A DNA stretch of 64,000 nt from Liolophura sinensis (GCF_032854445.1 NC_088295.1:18773385-18837384), one strand, 5' to 3'; shown: positions 1 through 11,574, counted from the first letter of the stretch. The notes: generated by a model not told the origin, from the letters alone. A program made the numbers and translations.

Positions 1-300
1 GAGCGAAATTCCTACCCGAATAGTATGTCATGCTAGTGGATAAGCTGTTGACAATAATGTATCTCAGTAGTGCTTTAATAAAAACTGTTCATATATCCAA
101 CGTAGCGATCTCGTTCAACACGATGAATAGACTGCCTTCAGACAACGGTTAATCGGAATTAGACACAATCATGAAGCAGAGTACCAGAGATTCTGGATGC
201 TCTGTCCATATTACTTTTTTATAGAATTATATTCTATGTGAAACTTAGAGTGAAGGCGTTTGATGGAATAACCTTGACACACTAGTTTTTGCATTAATAA
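1..300 (+). repeat. Dispersed repeat, copy A (about 290 bp)
   Basis: This stretch matches 25,797-26,085 in the same orientation. Both copies share an ordered series of short blocks: a GACACAATCATGAAGCAGA block, then ACCAGAGATTCTGGA, then CTCTGTCCATATT, then GAATTATATTC, then GGAATAA-CTTGACACA. No coding potential, terminal repeat or tail is obvious, so the family is unknown. The window starts inside or at the edge of this copy, so its left end is not defined. I infer a non-autonomous transposon or the remnant of a longer element. Confidence 0.7.
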
Positions 301-584
301 CTTCGTGACGTTGAATGAAATTATCATATAACACACGGGATCTCCATATGGGTATATTGCTGTCCAAGTAAATGGGTATATAGCTGCCAAAGTAGGATAA
401 TTTTCTGTCTAAATTGTCTAAATGTCTAAATAGAAATAATCTCTCTAGACGTAGTCTGTGAGAGAAGAAACCTTTTACAAATCTTTCACAGCCTTTGCTA
501 TATATGGATTGATTAAAACGAAGCAGATCATCAGTACACTGTTCAATGAAATCAATGAGAAATACATACAATACAATTAAAGAC

Positions 585-1055
585 ATACAGCATAGAAAGT
601 AAATCCAGAGCAGCGACGACAGTTTGAAAGCCATACAGCATAGAGAGTAAAAGCAAAGCATCGACTACAGTGTGAAAGACGCACAACACAGAAAGTAAAA
701 CCAGACGGGCGACAACAGTGTGAAAGATGTACAGCACAGAGTAAAACCATCCCGACGACGACAGTGTGAAAGGTGTAAGCAGAAGGTAAAACCAGAGCAG
801 CGACAACAGTGTGAAAGATGTACAGCATAGAAAGTAAAACCAGAGCAGCGACGACAGTGTGAAAGATGTACAGCATAGAAAGTAAAACCAGAGCGGCGAC
901 AACAGTGTGAAAGATGTACAGCATAGAGAGTAAAACCAGAGTAGCGACGACAGTGTGAAAGATGTACAGCATAGAGAGTAAAACCAGAGTAGCGACGACA
1001 GTGTGAAAGATGTACAGCATAGAAAGTAAAACCAGAGCGTCGACAACAGCGTTAT
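585..1055. repeat. 48-bp minisatellite, about 9.6 copies
   Basis: The tandem unit is about 48 bp and contains CAGTGTGAAAGATGTACAGC, then an AAAGTAAAACCAGAG block and a GCGACGAC block. Because 48 is divisible by three, reading frames stay open across the array. On the minus strand two overlapping frames (552-1064 and 577-1020) encode 16-residue periodic, Cys/Leu/Phe-rich peptides. These frames are a by-product of the period and I do not call a gene. A single related unit lies alone at about 2,218-2,262. Confidence 0.9.
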
Positions 1056-1064
1056 GGGTGGCAA

Positions 1065-1505
1065 ATATCTCGCGTAACGAGTGAGATACGGCCTATTGGC
1101 AATTTACCATGGCCACGGTTTTATTCTAATTCATCACAAGTGACACATACAAGTGTTTTAATGTATCTCATACTTATTTTATTCCTGTTTGTCCTTGATG
1201 CCCATGCAGAATAAAAGTCAAACTACCAACCATTGTGATTTTCTCACAACTTGCATTGATTTCAGTCACAAGTTCGCAATTTGGAGTTAACCTCACAATA
1301 CCTACGTTAAACCTCGAGAAATCATGTTGACGATCTTCCACCATACATCTTCCCATCAATTACGCACAATCTGAAACACAATGACCATTACAAATGTCTG
1401 GCTCGTCATTTCTAAGTAGAGAGTCAAATCATTCAGATCTGTTTTACTGTTACACCCGCAAAACACAACCTGCACACCAGCAGCCTTCTTTAACACTGAA
1501 CATAA
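1065..1505. other. Non-coding interval, nothing recognised
   Basis: Between the minisatellite and the Naiad 3' end I see only short open frames of 61-79 codons with no recognisable protein character, and no structured repeats. Confidence 0.5.
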
Positions 1506-1765
1506 GCGTCATGTCCGACATTCGTATACCATTCGTAGTCCGTAAAGGCCGTTCGAAGTCGATAATCGCAAGATCTATTTCCACAACAACGTTTAACACT
1601 TTCACAGGTGTTACAAAGGTTTGTAAGAAATAATACAAATAGGAAATAAAGCCGGTAACACACAAGAGAGAAGCGGTCATCAGTTTTCAATGATGCCGGG
1701 CAGACAGTTGATATTCCAGGCATGAATTCCAATTTAAAGTTCAAATTCGTAGTCCATGAATGGCT
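1506..1765 (-). mobile_element. Naiad Penelope-like element, 3' terminal fragment
   Basis: The minus strand of this segment closely matches 11,966-12,228, the 3' untranslated end of the Naiad element nested in the Polinton. A weaker match lies at 32,440-32,590. Shared words include GGAATTCATGCCTGGAAT, GAAAACTGATGACCGCTTCT and GTCGGACATGACGCTTAT. Similarity stops abruptly at the last of these, which marks the 3' terminus. No reverse-transcriptase sequence is attached, so this copy is severely 5'-truncated, as is common for these retroelements. Confidence 0.75.
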
Positions 1766-1844
1766 TCCAGAAAAGATCTACAGAAATTATAGCTTCGAGA
1801 TCAACACGGCCGTAATTCATACAAATACTACACAGAGGATCCAG

Positions 1845-2000
1845 TGCGTGGGAAGGTCTGTCTGCAATCTGCGGATGGTCGTGGGTTTCCCCGGGGCTCT
1901 GACCGGTTTCCGCTCACCACAATGCTGGCCGCTTCGTATAAGAAAAATATTCTTGAGTAAGGCGGAATACGCCAGTCAAATAAATAAAGAAATAATTCAT
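1845..2000 (+). mobile_element. SINE (type 1), 5'-truncated
   Basis: Body and tail of the SINE that is complete at 46,356-46,618. It runs from GTGGGAAGGTCTG through GGATGGTCGTGGGTTTCCCC and AATATTCTTGAGTA to an AAATAAATAAAG tail. The tRNA-derived head is absent. A GAGT microsatellite follows at about 2,003-2,022. Confidence 0.85.
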
Positions 2001-2022
2001 AAAGTGAGTGAGTGAGTGAGTG

Positions 2023-2846
2023 CTAATAATTCATAGAAGATCAATATTTAGCTGATGTATTCCGTTGATCCGTTCGATGAACTTTGGATTCTACCGGAAA
2101 TTATTGATAGGTATTGAAGTTTATGGCGTTACACGGAGTTTTGAAATAATCACAGATTAAGTGAGAAATTTTACATGCACGCCATATTGTTGAAGACGAG
2201 TAGACGTCCAAAAAAAGACGATAGCATAGAAAGTAAAACCAGGACAGCGACGACATTGTTGTAGTTGGGAAATGATCACACTAATTTCCGCTAAAATCTG
2301 GCCTCTTGTAACATGACCTCAATCAGGGTTTTACTCCGACTGCTCAAGTATGTGCTTGAAAGTAGCAACGTACATGTCTCCTAGCAAAATCAGCTTCAAC
2401 GAAATTAAAGAGGTGGAATATCATGAACATAAAATTGTCAAAAGTTCTGAAGGTGATAGTTGACGATACTGGCCTAATATTATGAGGTTTTACGTGGATC
2501 ATAATCAGAAACTATAGCCATCAATCACGACGAAAATTAAAAAGTACATGCCCACTCACGAAGTAGTCGTGATCTGCGCCTAACTCAACGTCCGTAGCAA
2601 ATATTAAGTGAACTCAAACATAAGCGTAATAAATGCGTTTGATTCAACATTCCGACGGCTTTGTAAAACTTGTCCGTGGTTGGAGATTCAGTTGAAACTA
2701 AAGCCCTTTTCTTCCAAGAGTTTTGTGAGCGGCCAGATTTATTTCACTGACCTGTTCTACATTTGTCATCATCTTGTGACCGTAATCAGATTGTTTTCCC
2801 GAAGAGATCAATGAAGATTAAAAAGCTTGCTATTTGCTCTTCCATC
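2023..2846. other. Non-coding interval
   Basis: No gene is supported. The only recognisable item is one isolated relic of the 48-bp minisatellite unit at about 2,218-2,262 (AGCATAGAAAGTAAAACCAG). A 68-codon open frame at 2,608-2,814 has no protein-like features. Confidence 0.5.
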
Positions 2847-3503
2847 ACTGTTGAGAGAAAAGGTTCAAAACTACCAGAAAAACTAGGGTCAGATGTGACC
2901 CTGATATTTAGGGTAAGGACATGACCAACTCCAAATATTAGAGTCACTTATCAAACGCTATAATTTAGGGTCACGCGACCCTAAAAATTAGGGGTTAACC
3001 TACCCCATGAATAAGGGTGACATAATCCTAAAATAATAATCCTAAGGGTTACTCGGCACCGTTAAATAGAGTGAGTGAGCGAGTGAGTGCTTGGGGTTTA
3101 ACGTCGTACTTAACAGTTTTCCGGTCATTTGACGACGAAAGAATCCTTAGAGTGCATGTAATGTGCCTCGACGAATTTCCACCGCTCGACCCAGGAATAA
3201 TCCTAGATCTACCGCTTCCGAAGCGGACGCCCTGCCAACTGTGCTATCGGGGTCTCTGATCGAATGATGTAAATTTTAGTCAAATGGAAAAACTTGCCTG
3301 TGTTTGCAACCTTAAAAATGAGGGTCCCAAATATATAGGGTGAGTGTTTCAACCCTAAAAATCTGTCTTGTTTAGAACAAAGACCCTTGTTGTTAGGGTC
3401 AAACAATTCGACCCTTATTTTCCGATTCTATATTTCAGGGTAAGTTTACCTGCGACCCTGAAAAATTGGGTCCAGCTGACCCTAGAATTTTGACAGTGAT
3501 GCA
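2847..3503. mobile_element. Fold-back (MITE-like) element rich in AGGGTC/GACCCT
   Basis: AGGGTC and its complement GACCCT recur throughout in alternating orientation. The ends form an imperfect inverted repeat: CATCACTGT followed by a spacer and CTAGGGTCAG on the left, and the complement CTGACCCTAG, spacer, ACAGTGATG on the right. A SINE (3,069-3,262) is inserted near the middle. The element has no open frame, so it would be non-autonomous. Its superfamily cannot be assigned and the target duplication is not certain. Confidence 0.65.
3069..3262 (+). mobile_element. SINE (type 2) nested in the fold-back element
   Basis: The left end is a GAGTGAGTGAGCGAGTGAGTG run. It is followed by GGTTTAACGTCGTACTTAAC, a TTTTCCGGTCATTTGACGACGA block and a 3' part that reads as a tRNA-like sequence on the other strand (GCGGACGCCCTGCCAACTG). 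The GTTTAACGTCG core recurs in degraded form near 30,350 and 56,190. This is a different family from the AAATAAATAAA-tailed SINE. It splits the AGGGTC-rich element and so inserted later. Confidence 0.75.
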
Positions 3504-4700
3504 CATTTAGCACCATGCATGTTTGTATATACAGAGTGATACATGTACGTAAATGTATACTAGATTGTGTGTACATACACACAGGATTACCGCTTTAGCA
3601 AACACTTTATTTGTCATTGACGCAAGGTTGTTAATAGCATATTTGTTAATCCTTTCGTAAAAGGATGGATTTCCCATTAGCCTAATGCAGATATATATAA
3701 AGGCAATAGCGTAAATAGTTGATGCTTTTGGCAGCAGACACCATTCATCCAAAGTGGAACAGGCTGAATTAAACTGTTCTCCAAGGAACACATGTACCTT
3801 TCCTTAACACACATACATCTTTCAAAATTAACACAATATGGCGTCTCATTTTACACATTACCAGCTGACTACAGTCCCTGGTCAGACACAGAACAAACAC
3901 ATCTAGCACAGTAATGGTTTAACAAATATTGTAAATGATGTTCTAACTGACTGGTTTGCGTGATGGAAAATACAGATATTTATCCTTCGGCTGTGGTCAC
4001 GCCAACAGAATATTGTCAGGAAGGAGAGAAAGAGAGTAGTGATATATATGAAGTTGCGTCAGCAGCATCAGAAAAAGCCAACACCTGAACAGTATTAATC
4101 CATCGTGCGACTATATCATCATGATGTGTACATTTGTCATCCTTCTGATGGTAATAAATGTACAGAAAACAAGTATGACGGTGGGTGTCACGGGGTTCAA
4201 AATTGGTAAGTATTTTTAATTGTTTAAAACATTTTACGTAAATTTCAAAATAGTTCATTATCATGGGTAGGGCGTGCTTATAGGTAGAGTCCTATTTTCC
4301 TATTTTACGTGAAATTGAGAGCATTTATTGCACTGTGCAAGAGAATCTAATCGGTATTGACTCGCAATTTTGCACAATTTCAGGAGTTTGGTAGTCTTTG
4401 TCAAGAAATGTATCAGTTTTTATATTATTTCCACATCTTAAACAATTCAACACAAACAAAAAAGGACCAAAGGCAGTTACAGTGTCGGAAGTAATATCAA
4501 AATATGAATCAAAGACATCAACCGGCATCTTTGCTGCATGTTTTAGTAAGGTACATTAAAGGCGAATTATTGAAGAGTTCATATCGTTGATTCTGAGGAC
4601 GACTTCTCTACGGTATATCTATCTAAGAGCATACCTGGTGATGAGGATACATGTCATTTCTAGCCTGCACCATTCTGATTGTTCCTGTCGTCTTGCTTAC
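3504..4700. other. Non-coding interval
   Basis: AT-rich sequence with short open frames of up to 94 codons and no recognisable domain, repeat or RNA gene. Confidence 0.5.
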
Positions 4701-6178
4701 AATGAGTGGTCAGCTTTGTTTATGAGACCGTTTGATAAGCCACTGAGTGGTCAGCTTTGTTTATGGGACCGTTTGATAAGCCACTGAGTGGTCAGCTTTG
4801 TTTATGAGACCGTTTGATAAGCCACTGAGTGGTCAGCTTTGTTTATGAGACCGTTTGATAAGCCACTGAGTGGTCAGCTTTGTTTATGAGACCGTTTGAT
4901 AAGCCATTGAGTGGTCAGCTTTGTTTATGAGACCGTTTGATAAGCCAATGAGTGGTCAGCTTTGTTTATGAGACCGCTTGATAAGCCAATGAGTGGTCAG
5001 CTTTGTTTATGAGACCGTTTGATAAGCCACTGAGTGGTCAGCTTTGTTTATGAGACCGTTTGATAAGCCACTGAGTGGTCAGCTTTTTTTATGAGACCGT
5101 TTGATAAGCCATTGAGTGGTCAGCTTTGTTTATAAGACCGTTTGATAAGCCATTGAGTGGTCAGCTTTGTTTATGAGACCGTTTGATAAGCCAATGAGTG
5201 GTCAGCTTTGTTTATGAGACCGCTTGATAAGCCATTGAGTGGTCAGCTTTGTTTATGAGACCGTTTGATAAGCCATTGAGTGGTCAGCTTTGTTTATGAG
5301 ACCGTTTGATAAGCCAATGAGTGGTCAGCTTTGTTTATGAGACCGCTTGATAAGCCATTGAGTGGTCAGCTTTGTTTATGAGACCGTTTGATAAGCCATT
5401 GAGTGGTCAGCTTTGTTTATGAGACCGTTTGATAAGCCATTGAGTGGTCAGCTTTGTTTATGAGACCGTTTGATAAGCCACTGAGTGGTCAGCTTTGTTT
5501 ATGAGACCGCTTGATAAGCCATTGAGTGGTCAGCTTTGTTTGTGAGACCGTTTAATAAGCCATTGAGTGGTCAGCTTTGTTTATGAGACCGTTTGATAAG
5601 CCAATGAGTGGTCAGCTTTGTTTATGAGACCGCTTGATAAGCCACTGAGTGGTCAGCTTTGTTTATGAGACCGTTTGATAAGCCATTGAGTGGTCAGCTT
5701 TGTTTATGAGACCGTTTGATAAGCCAATGAGTGGTCAGCTTTGTTTATGAGACCGCTTGATAAGCCATTGAGTGGTCAGCTTTGTTTATGAGACCGTTTG
5801 ATAAGCCATTGAGTGGTCAGCTTTGTTTATGAGACCGTTTGATAAGCCATTGAGTGGTCAGCTTTGTTTATGAGACCGTTTGATAAGCCACTGAGTGGTC
5901 AGCTTTGTTTATGAGACCGTTTGATAAGCCATTGAGTGGTCAGCTTTGTTTATGAGACCGTTTGATAAGCCAATGAGTGGTCAGCTTTGTTTATGAGACC
6001 GTTTGATAAGCCATTGAGTGGTCAGCTTTGTTTATGAGACCGTTTGATAAGCCAATGAGTGGTCAGCTTTGTTTATGAGACCGCTTGATAAGCCATTGAG
6101 TGGTCAGCTTTGTTTATGAGACCGTTTGATAAGCCATTGAGTGGTCAGCTTTGTTTATGAGACCGTTTGATAAGCCAT
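4701..6178. repeat. 41-bp satellite array, about 36 copies
   Basis: A near-perfect tandem array whose unit contains GAGTGGTCAGCTTTGTTTAT followed by a GAGACCGTTTGATAAGCC block. Copies differ at few positions, mainly CCGTTTG versus CCGCTTG and the CCACTGAG / CCATTGAG / CCAATGAG junction. The CCGCTTG variants lie 6, 3, 4, 3, 3 and 8 units apart, all multiples of 41 bp, which points to amplification of multi-unit blocks. There are no spacers, so this is not a CRISPR-like array. Confidence 0.97.
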
Positions 6179-7632
6179 ACAGTGAATGTATGAACAAATT
6201 GAGTACATCGAAGTTTAAGGATATGGTTTAAGGTTAAATAGGCTTTATTGGTCTCAGGCTGGTATTTATTTGTCATAGCCTGTCTTACCTTTTCGGTTTC
6301 TTTTCGCACGTCAGATTTTATGATTTTGCCTTGATCTGAAACTTGCTATATTACAGTGTTACTTAATTACATTGTATTATATGTGTTAAGCATGTTGTGA
6401 TTCATTTCTGATGCGGCACTATATATCATTATAAAGAATTGATTCATTCGGCTAGATCTACCTCATGTGGTAATAGCCTAACCATCATCCTCCAGGAGGA
6501 TGTGCACACAGTTTTGCTGACTTTATTCAGGCCTTCTTCTATCGCAATATACCTGCAGTTTCCATTAGTGTTGTGCAAATATGATCTTGGCATAACTGGT
6601 AGCTGACAATTAACATTGATCTAATCTGGTATGCATTTAGTGCTATTATGTTTATCCAACATGTTTTACATTCTGCTATCGTTACTGTAGCACACAAAGG
6701 TAATCTACCAGTTCTTCACTAACTAAATATTTGCTCCCAAAAGTTAGTTATCAGTTATATTTCATGGAGATTAAACTTACGTCTTATCCACCGGTATGTC
6801 ATGAGGAAGACCGAGTTTTTAACTTGTCAACGCAACTCCTCCAAAACATTTTCCATGGATTTTCATGAAATTTAGTAAATATATTGGGAAAATATTCAGT
6901 TGTGGTGGGTTTTTTGCTTTTCTTTTTTTTGGTTCCACTCCGTGAGTTTCCAAGTTATCGCAGATTGAAATGCCTTTTCCACGCAACCCCTTCTAAAGAT
7001 TCAAGGTAATATTATTACCAGGGTGGAATTAATGGCGACACTCTATTTACTATGTACCTTGCAATAATCTGGTAGTTGTGTGTCAGCCCACTGATAGGTC
7101 TGCCGATGAGCCAAACCATGCACACGATTTGGCTTGGACTAGTAGGCCTATTTTTTTTATTAATCTCACAGCTTGCGCCGGCAGACGTCTTGGTAACTAA
7201 TCCCATAACTTCCTTTTACCTACCTGTCTAGCAAGTCAGAGTGTGTCAGGTACTTGTCAAGTAAGTGAGAGAACAGGTTCTAACTGCATGTTTGATTTAG
7301 TATAAAAGTCATTACCTTAACTTGGTAAGGCAGATAGAAACTTGCTGTCACATTAGTAGGTTTCTGTACTCCTACACTGCACATCCAGAGTGTGTTCTGG
7401 TTGGCATTAAGGGGACTATCTCATGTCATGTAATCGGTTATTGGACGTTCCGACCATTAATAAATTGTACATAGTTGTTGTTGCGTTAAAACACTGTCTT
7501 CTGGACTTTCTTTTTTTGTGATAATCGACCCACATGCCTGCTAGCTCCACAAACAGCGATTTATGGATAGCGGCTCGGTGATAATATTATGCATGTGCGT
7601 CAGGTGTATTCATGGTTTACTTGGCTTACACA
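6179..7632. other. Non-coding interval left of the Polinton
   Basis: Unique-looking AT-rich sequence. Open frames are short and featureless, and no SINE or transposon end is recognised. Confidence 0.5.
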
Positions 7633-7638
7633 TGTATT
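7633..7638. other. Target-site duplication TGTATT (left)
   Basis: The six bases immediately outside the left terminal repeat are TGTATT, identical to the six bases just outside the right terminal repeat (18,376-18,381). Six-base duplications are characteristic of Polinton integration. Confidence 0.9.
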
Positions 7639-7845
7639 AGTAGTATACACAATGGGGGTTTCGGCACACTCCACACAATAGGGCCCACAGACACCTCTTG
7701 ATATATCCGTTCCCTACATAAGGCCCCACGTACATAAATAATTGCGGCAATTGTACATGAACGTCGGAGCGCGTTTGTCTACACCGGTTTATGGGGAAAT
7801 TGTGCATGTACGTCGGGGCGTGTTTATCTACACAAGATTTTGGGT
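7639..7845 (+). repeat. Polinton left terminal inverted repeat
   Basis: Pairs with the complement of 18,190-18,375. Shared blocks include GTATACAC, CTTGATATATCCGT, CCCTACATAAGG and CACGTACATAAATAATT. The left copy carries an internal partial duplication of about 55 bp (GTACATGAACGTCGGAGCG and GTGCATGTACGTCGGGGCG) that is single on the right. Weaker similarity continues to about 7,960. Confidence 0.88.
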
Positions 7846-8139
7846 ACCATATGCAAGTGGTTGACCTTAAGTTCAGCAGAGCTCTGCGGTATAAGCTGTC
7901 CTGGGGATATCTGCAAGCTTCACCTGGCAAGACTTCGTAACAGGTCATACACAGCCTTGCCGAATGTGCGGGGTCGGACTTACTAACAAACAAAGGCTTT
8001 GTCTCGCGTGCGGATATGGAAATGCACGAGGGCGTGATAAAAGAGCAGTGCAGAAAGAATTTGCTCGTCTGGCAGCCATTGAAATTCCTATTTAGAGTCG
8101 TGGGCATATTGGGTATACCTACATCCCACTGCCAGCAGC

Positions 8140-9012
8140 TATAAGGAACAGGAAGGTGGTTGTAAACGTGAAAACAAGGATGATTACTGCCTCCGATGGG
8201 CACTCCAGTGAGCTCTGTTTCCTGCAACCAAAGACCCGCAGAGGCCTACCAAGTACCAAACCGACGATGACCTCAACTTCGAAGTGATCGACGCCCCAAC
8301 ACCCGTCTCACAGATCCCAAATGTGGAGTGCCAGAACAACGTGGCTATAAACCTCTTCGGCTGGGACAAAGGCGTGATCTTGCACCACATCAGCACACAG
8401 CCGGCTGACATCCCTCGAATCAACCTTCTGTTGATTGAGAATGCCAGCGAATTACACTAAACCTGGGTCAAGGACCTTAACGGCCTGCTCTATTACCAAA
8501 ACAAGCAAAAGCACCTCTGTGAGAGTTGCCTGCACGGCTACACCAGGGAGGACCTGCTGGAGGCACACAAGTCAGAGTGCAAAAATATCGGCCAGAGTGC
8601 TGTGAGGGTAGAGATGTCAGAAGAGGGCAAAAACAAGTTAGCCTACCAGAACCACTATAAGCAGCTGCCGACACCTTACATCATCTACGCAGACTTTGAG
8701 GCTCTCACTATTAAGGTCGAGGGTCCTTAACCTCCTGAAAAACACAACAGCATGAAGGTGGATGGTCACATTGCTTGACAAGCTGGGGACAGCCAACCAA
8801 CCAGCGAAATTCCAAATCACTGCCCAGTATGAGCCTAGCTAGCAGCGACAAGAGCTTTTAATGCAAAAAGGCATCTACCCGGACGAGTACATGGACTCCT
8901 GCAGGCGCTTCACAGAGCCTAAACCCCCCCCCCCCCCCCCAAAAGACACTTTCTACAGCAAGCTCTCCGACACGCACATTGGCGATGAGGATTATGCCCA
9001 GGCACTACAGGT
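8140..9012 (+). pseudogene. Polinton DNA polymerase B, N-terminal and exonuclease part (broken)
   Basis: Protein-primed family B DNA polymerase, which in Polintons copies the linear element. The frame beginning near 8,225 reads INLFGWDKG near 8,355, then a Cys/His cluster (CESCLHGY), and YIIYADFEAL near 8,665, whose D-F-E matches the exonuclease I metal-binding motif. KGIYPDEYMDS near 8,866 and HIGDEDYAQALQVWKAF near 8,965 follow. In-frame stops occur near 8,456, 8,727 and 8,778, and there is a frameshift near 8,185. A poly-C run at about 8,921-8,942 sits inside the gene. The reading frame is cut right after the last motif, where the Naiad insertion begins, and continues at 12,228. Confidence 0.85.
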
Positions 9013-9029
9013 CTGGAAGGCCTTTTGAT

Positions 9030-9739
9030 GCCACTTTTATTTCCTCGCTGACTGGTAAATGTTATTCTGTTAATTCCTACGTTAACTTAAGTTGTATTGC
9101 GTCCAACTGTATTTACTTGGTAAGTGTGGTCAGCAGTATGTTGGGAAGACCACCCATAAACTACATCTACGGGTGAACGGGCACCGTAAATGCGTGCGCA
9201 AGAAACAATTGCTAATAGGCAAGCATTTCTCTGTCTCCGACCATGACTGGGACCATTTCAGCATTCAAATAATAGAATCGGTTTATCCATCAACAAATGA
9301 GACAGATGTCAAATTTGAACGTAAAATCCGTGACCGTGAGCTTTTCTGGATGCTAGAGATTAGTTCAGTCTTCCCATATGTGTTGAATGATAACGCTATG
9401 GGAATCGGCAATGTAAAATCTAGCCAACCACACGACTCCATCATAACAAATTTATTCAAATACCATAAACGTAGACCTCGCAGTCATGGTAGGAGGAAGT
9501 TCAACAGAAACATGATTCACAAACACGTTACAGTTAGCTATTTAGTAGGATTGTCGTATGACACCCATAGCATGCATGCTCTATGCACAGTATTATATGC
9601 ACTGCCATTGAACTTGCTAAAACAGGTAGTTCAACACGTATCCAATAACATACACAATTTTAATGTTCCACCTCAAAATTGTACGTCTGTGTCAAGACAT
9701 ATCGTATTTTCGATTGTATCGCCCTGTAACTACAACTGA
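9030..9739 (+). pseudogene. Naiad GIY-YIG endonuclease region (frameshifted)
   Basis: Two frames must be combined. One (8,979-9,176) carries NCIYLV and the Cys pair before it; the other (from 9,092) carries KCGQQYVGKTTHKLHLR followed by NGH. YLV and YVG correspond to the two halves of the GIY-YIG signature. Further along, HFSVSDHDWDHF and the acidic ERKIRDRELFWM fit the conserved His and catalytic Glu region of these nucleases. The break is a single-base frameshift near 9,118. This domain would nick target DNA for target-primed reverse transcription. The frame ends at 9,739, overlapping the next one (from 9,663) by about 75 bp. Confidence 0.8.
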
Positions 9740-11565
9740 AACTCAACACGATCGACTCTTTCTGAAGATAAAGTATTTAGACAGTGGCCTTGATTTAATT
9801 AACCTACCGCGTATCTTTAGTGAACCTGATGTTCGTAGTGCTGTGCCTAATTATTTCAATATCCAAGAGCCACCTTGCATATCCGATAAGTATACAAAGC
9901 CTATCGCTTCCAAAATTTTCATTCATTCCCAGGCCATCAAAGAGTTCGATTTGGCGACGTATACATCTGGCGGCTATAGTTGTGATTGTGAATCCTCAGT
10001 TTTTACCTACGACAAATGTAAACATGTCCTGACTGGTGACCTTAATATTATTACGAATCATGATCTAAGGAATCTCTTTGTCAGGGGTCCTAAGTATAGA
10101 GAAAAGAGAAATGTCAACATTGGATCAAACCAAAAAAATATCATCTCGGGGTGTGTTAAAAAATGGTCAAAACGGGAGAAAGTGGATTTTTCGATACTTA
10201 ACGATTGGCTTGAGATTTTCAAAAAGGTTAGTTTAACTATACACCGTTTAGACATTGATGCTCTACCTAGAGTTAAACAGGTTCTGAATAATCCAAGTGT
10301 GCAAGAAACACTCGCTGACCTTCATAGTAAATTTGTCATCACTGTAGCAGACAAGGCTCCTAATAATGTCATCTTTATTTGCAAGAATAATTATTATCAA
10401 ATTCTTGTTCAAGAGCTATGTACATCTACAACAACACCCACGTATTCTGCTACTACATGTAATCTGGAGGAATTATTTAATAAACACAAAACCTTTCTTA
10501 AAGAAAGACGCATAAATATACCCACCCGTCATATAGAAATAACACAACTTTACTGGATTCCTAAAATGCATAAATCCCCATACAAGGCTCGATTTATTGC
10601 GGGTTCAAGAAGTTTTACCACCAAACTCTTGTCAACCCTACTTACGAGAACGTTACAAGAAGTAAAGTCATTTTGGAAAAAGTATTTTTGTGTCATAGCA
10701 AAAAATTCAGGTGTCAACTGCATGTGGATTCTTAACAACTCCACACTTCTAATAGAAGAACTTGATGCTCATATGTATATACCGTACAAAGACGTATCCA
10801 CATGGGATTTCTGTACTCTCTATACTACGATTCCTCACAAAGATCTTATTGAAAGAATATCGTCGTTAATTGTCTGGGTATTTACTAAAACAGGTCACCG
10901 TTACATTAACGTCAGAAGCAATCAGGCTTTCTCTAGTTCTACCCTTTAAAGGTTACCACTCATGGGATGTTACATTATTTATTGAATTACTTGAATTTCT
11001 CATTAATAACATCTATGTGAAATTCGTAGATACCATTTACCAACAGTGCATAGGTATTCCAATGGGTGCCAATTGTGCGACTATATGCCTAAATTACTTA
11101 AAAGTAATATCTTTAAAGCTCGATCCTTTTCATTTACCAAGCGGTATATTGATGATCTACTGGCGTTAAATAATCCCCATATTGCTGAAGCGGTGAAGGA
11201 AATCTATCCGCCTTCATTGGATTTAAAGGAGACAACAGATAGTCCTGATGGTACATCTTATTTGGATCTATATCTGTACAAAGACGAACAAGGCCTCCTT
11301 TCACGCCGCCTTTATGACAAAACGGATAATTTCAATTTTGATATTGTAAATTATCCTTTTTTAGATAGCAATATAACAAAGGGTCTTGCATATTGCGTAT
11401 GCATATCTCGCCTTGTAGCATTTGTCAGATCTTGCGTTAATTGTAATGACTTTAATCTGCGTCACAAGTTGCTAGTTCAAAAACTAGTTTGTCAAGGATA
11501 CTCCATCAAACGCCTTCATTCTAAGTTTCTCAAATTTTACAATGAATATAACACTCTCGTTGGGA
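9663..11565 (+). pseudogene. Naiad reverse transcriptase with CxC linker (frameshifted)
   Basis: The first long frame (9,663-10,949) begins with the linker: GYSCDCESSVFTYDKCKHV near 9,970 supplies the CxC motif, followed by GDLNIITNHDLR. The reverse-transcriptase fingers and palm follow: ADKAPNNVIFICKNNYY, YWIPKMHKSPYKARFIAGS near 10,555 and DVSTWDFCTLYTTIPH near 10,790. The frame shifts between about 10,860 and 10,950, giving QQCIGIPMGANCA near 11,050. It shifts again before the catalytic KRYIDDLL near 11,145, and the thumb-like C-terminus ends near 11,560. YIDD is the polymerase active-site motif. Two frameshifts inside the polymerase mean no intact enzyme can be made. Confidence 0.88.
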
Positions 11566-11574
11566 TCTGCATTG

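Noticed and set aside
552..1064. 170- and 147-codon minus-strand repetitive membrane-like proteins
   Set aside because: Both come from the 48-bp minisatellite in two frames; simultaneous openness in two frames argues for a repeat artefact, not a gene.
2880..3500. Telomere-like CCCTAA/TTAGGG repeats
   Set aside because: AGGGTC/GACCCT words alternate in orientation and are spaced irregularly; there is no head-to-tail TTAGGG array.
4701..6178. Possible CRISPR array
   Set aside because: The copies are contiguous 41-bp units with no unique spacers, in a eukaryotic context; it is a satellite.
7637..8423. 196- and 79-codon minus-strand frames over the left Polinton end
   Set aside because: They overlap the terminal repeat and the plus-strand PolB relic and have no recognisable product; they are shadows.
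9030..11565. In-frame TGA codons as selenocysteine in the Naiad frame
   Set aside because: Selenocysteine-encoding Naiads are reported in clams, but the breaks here are frameshifts, and the one TGA near 9,737 falls in the overlap of two frames; nothing supports recoding.
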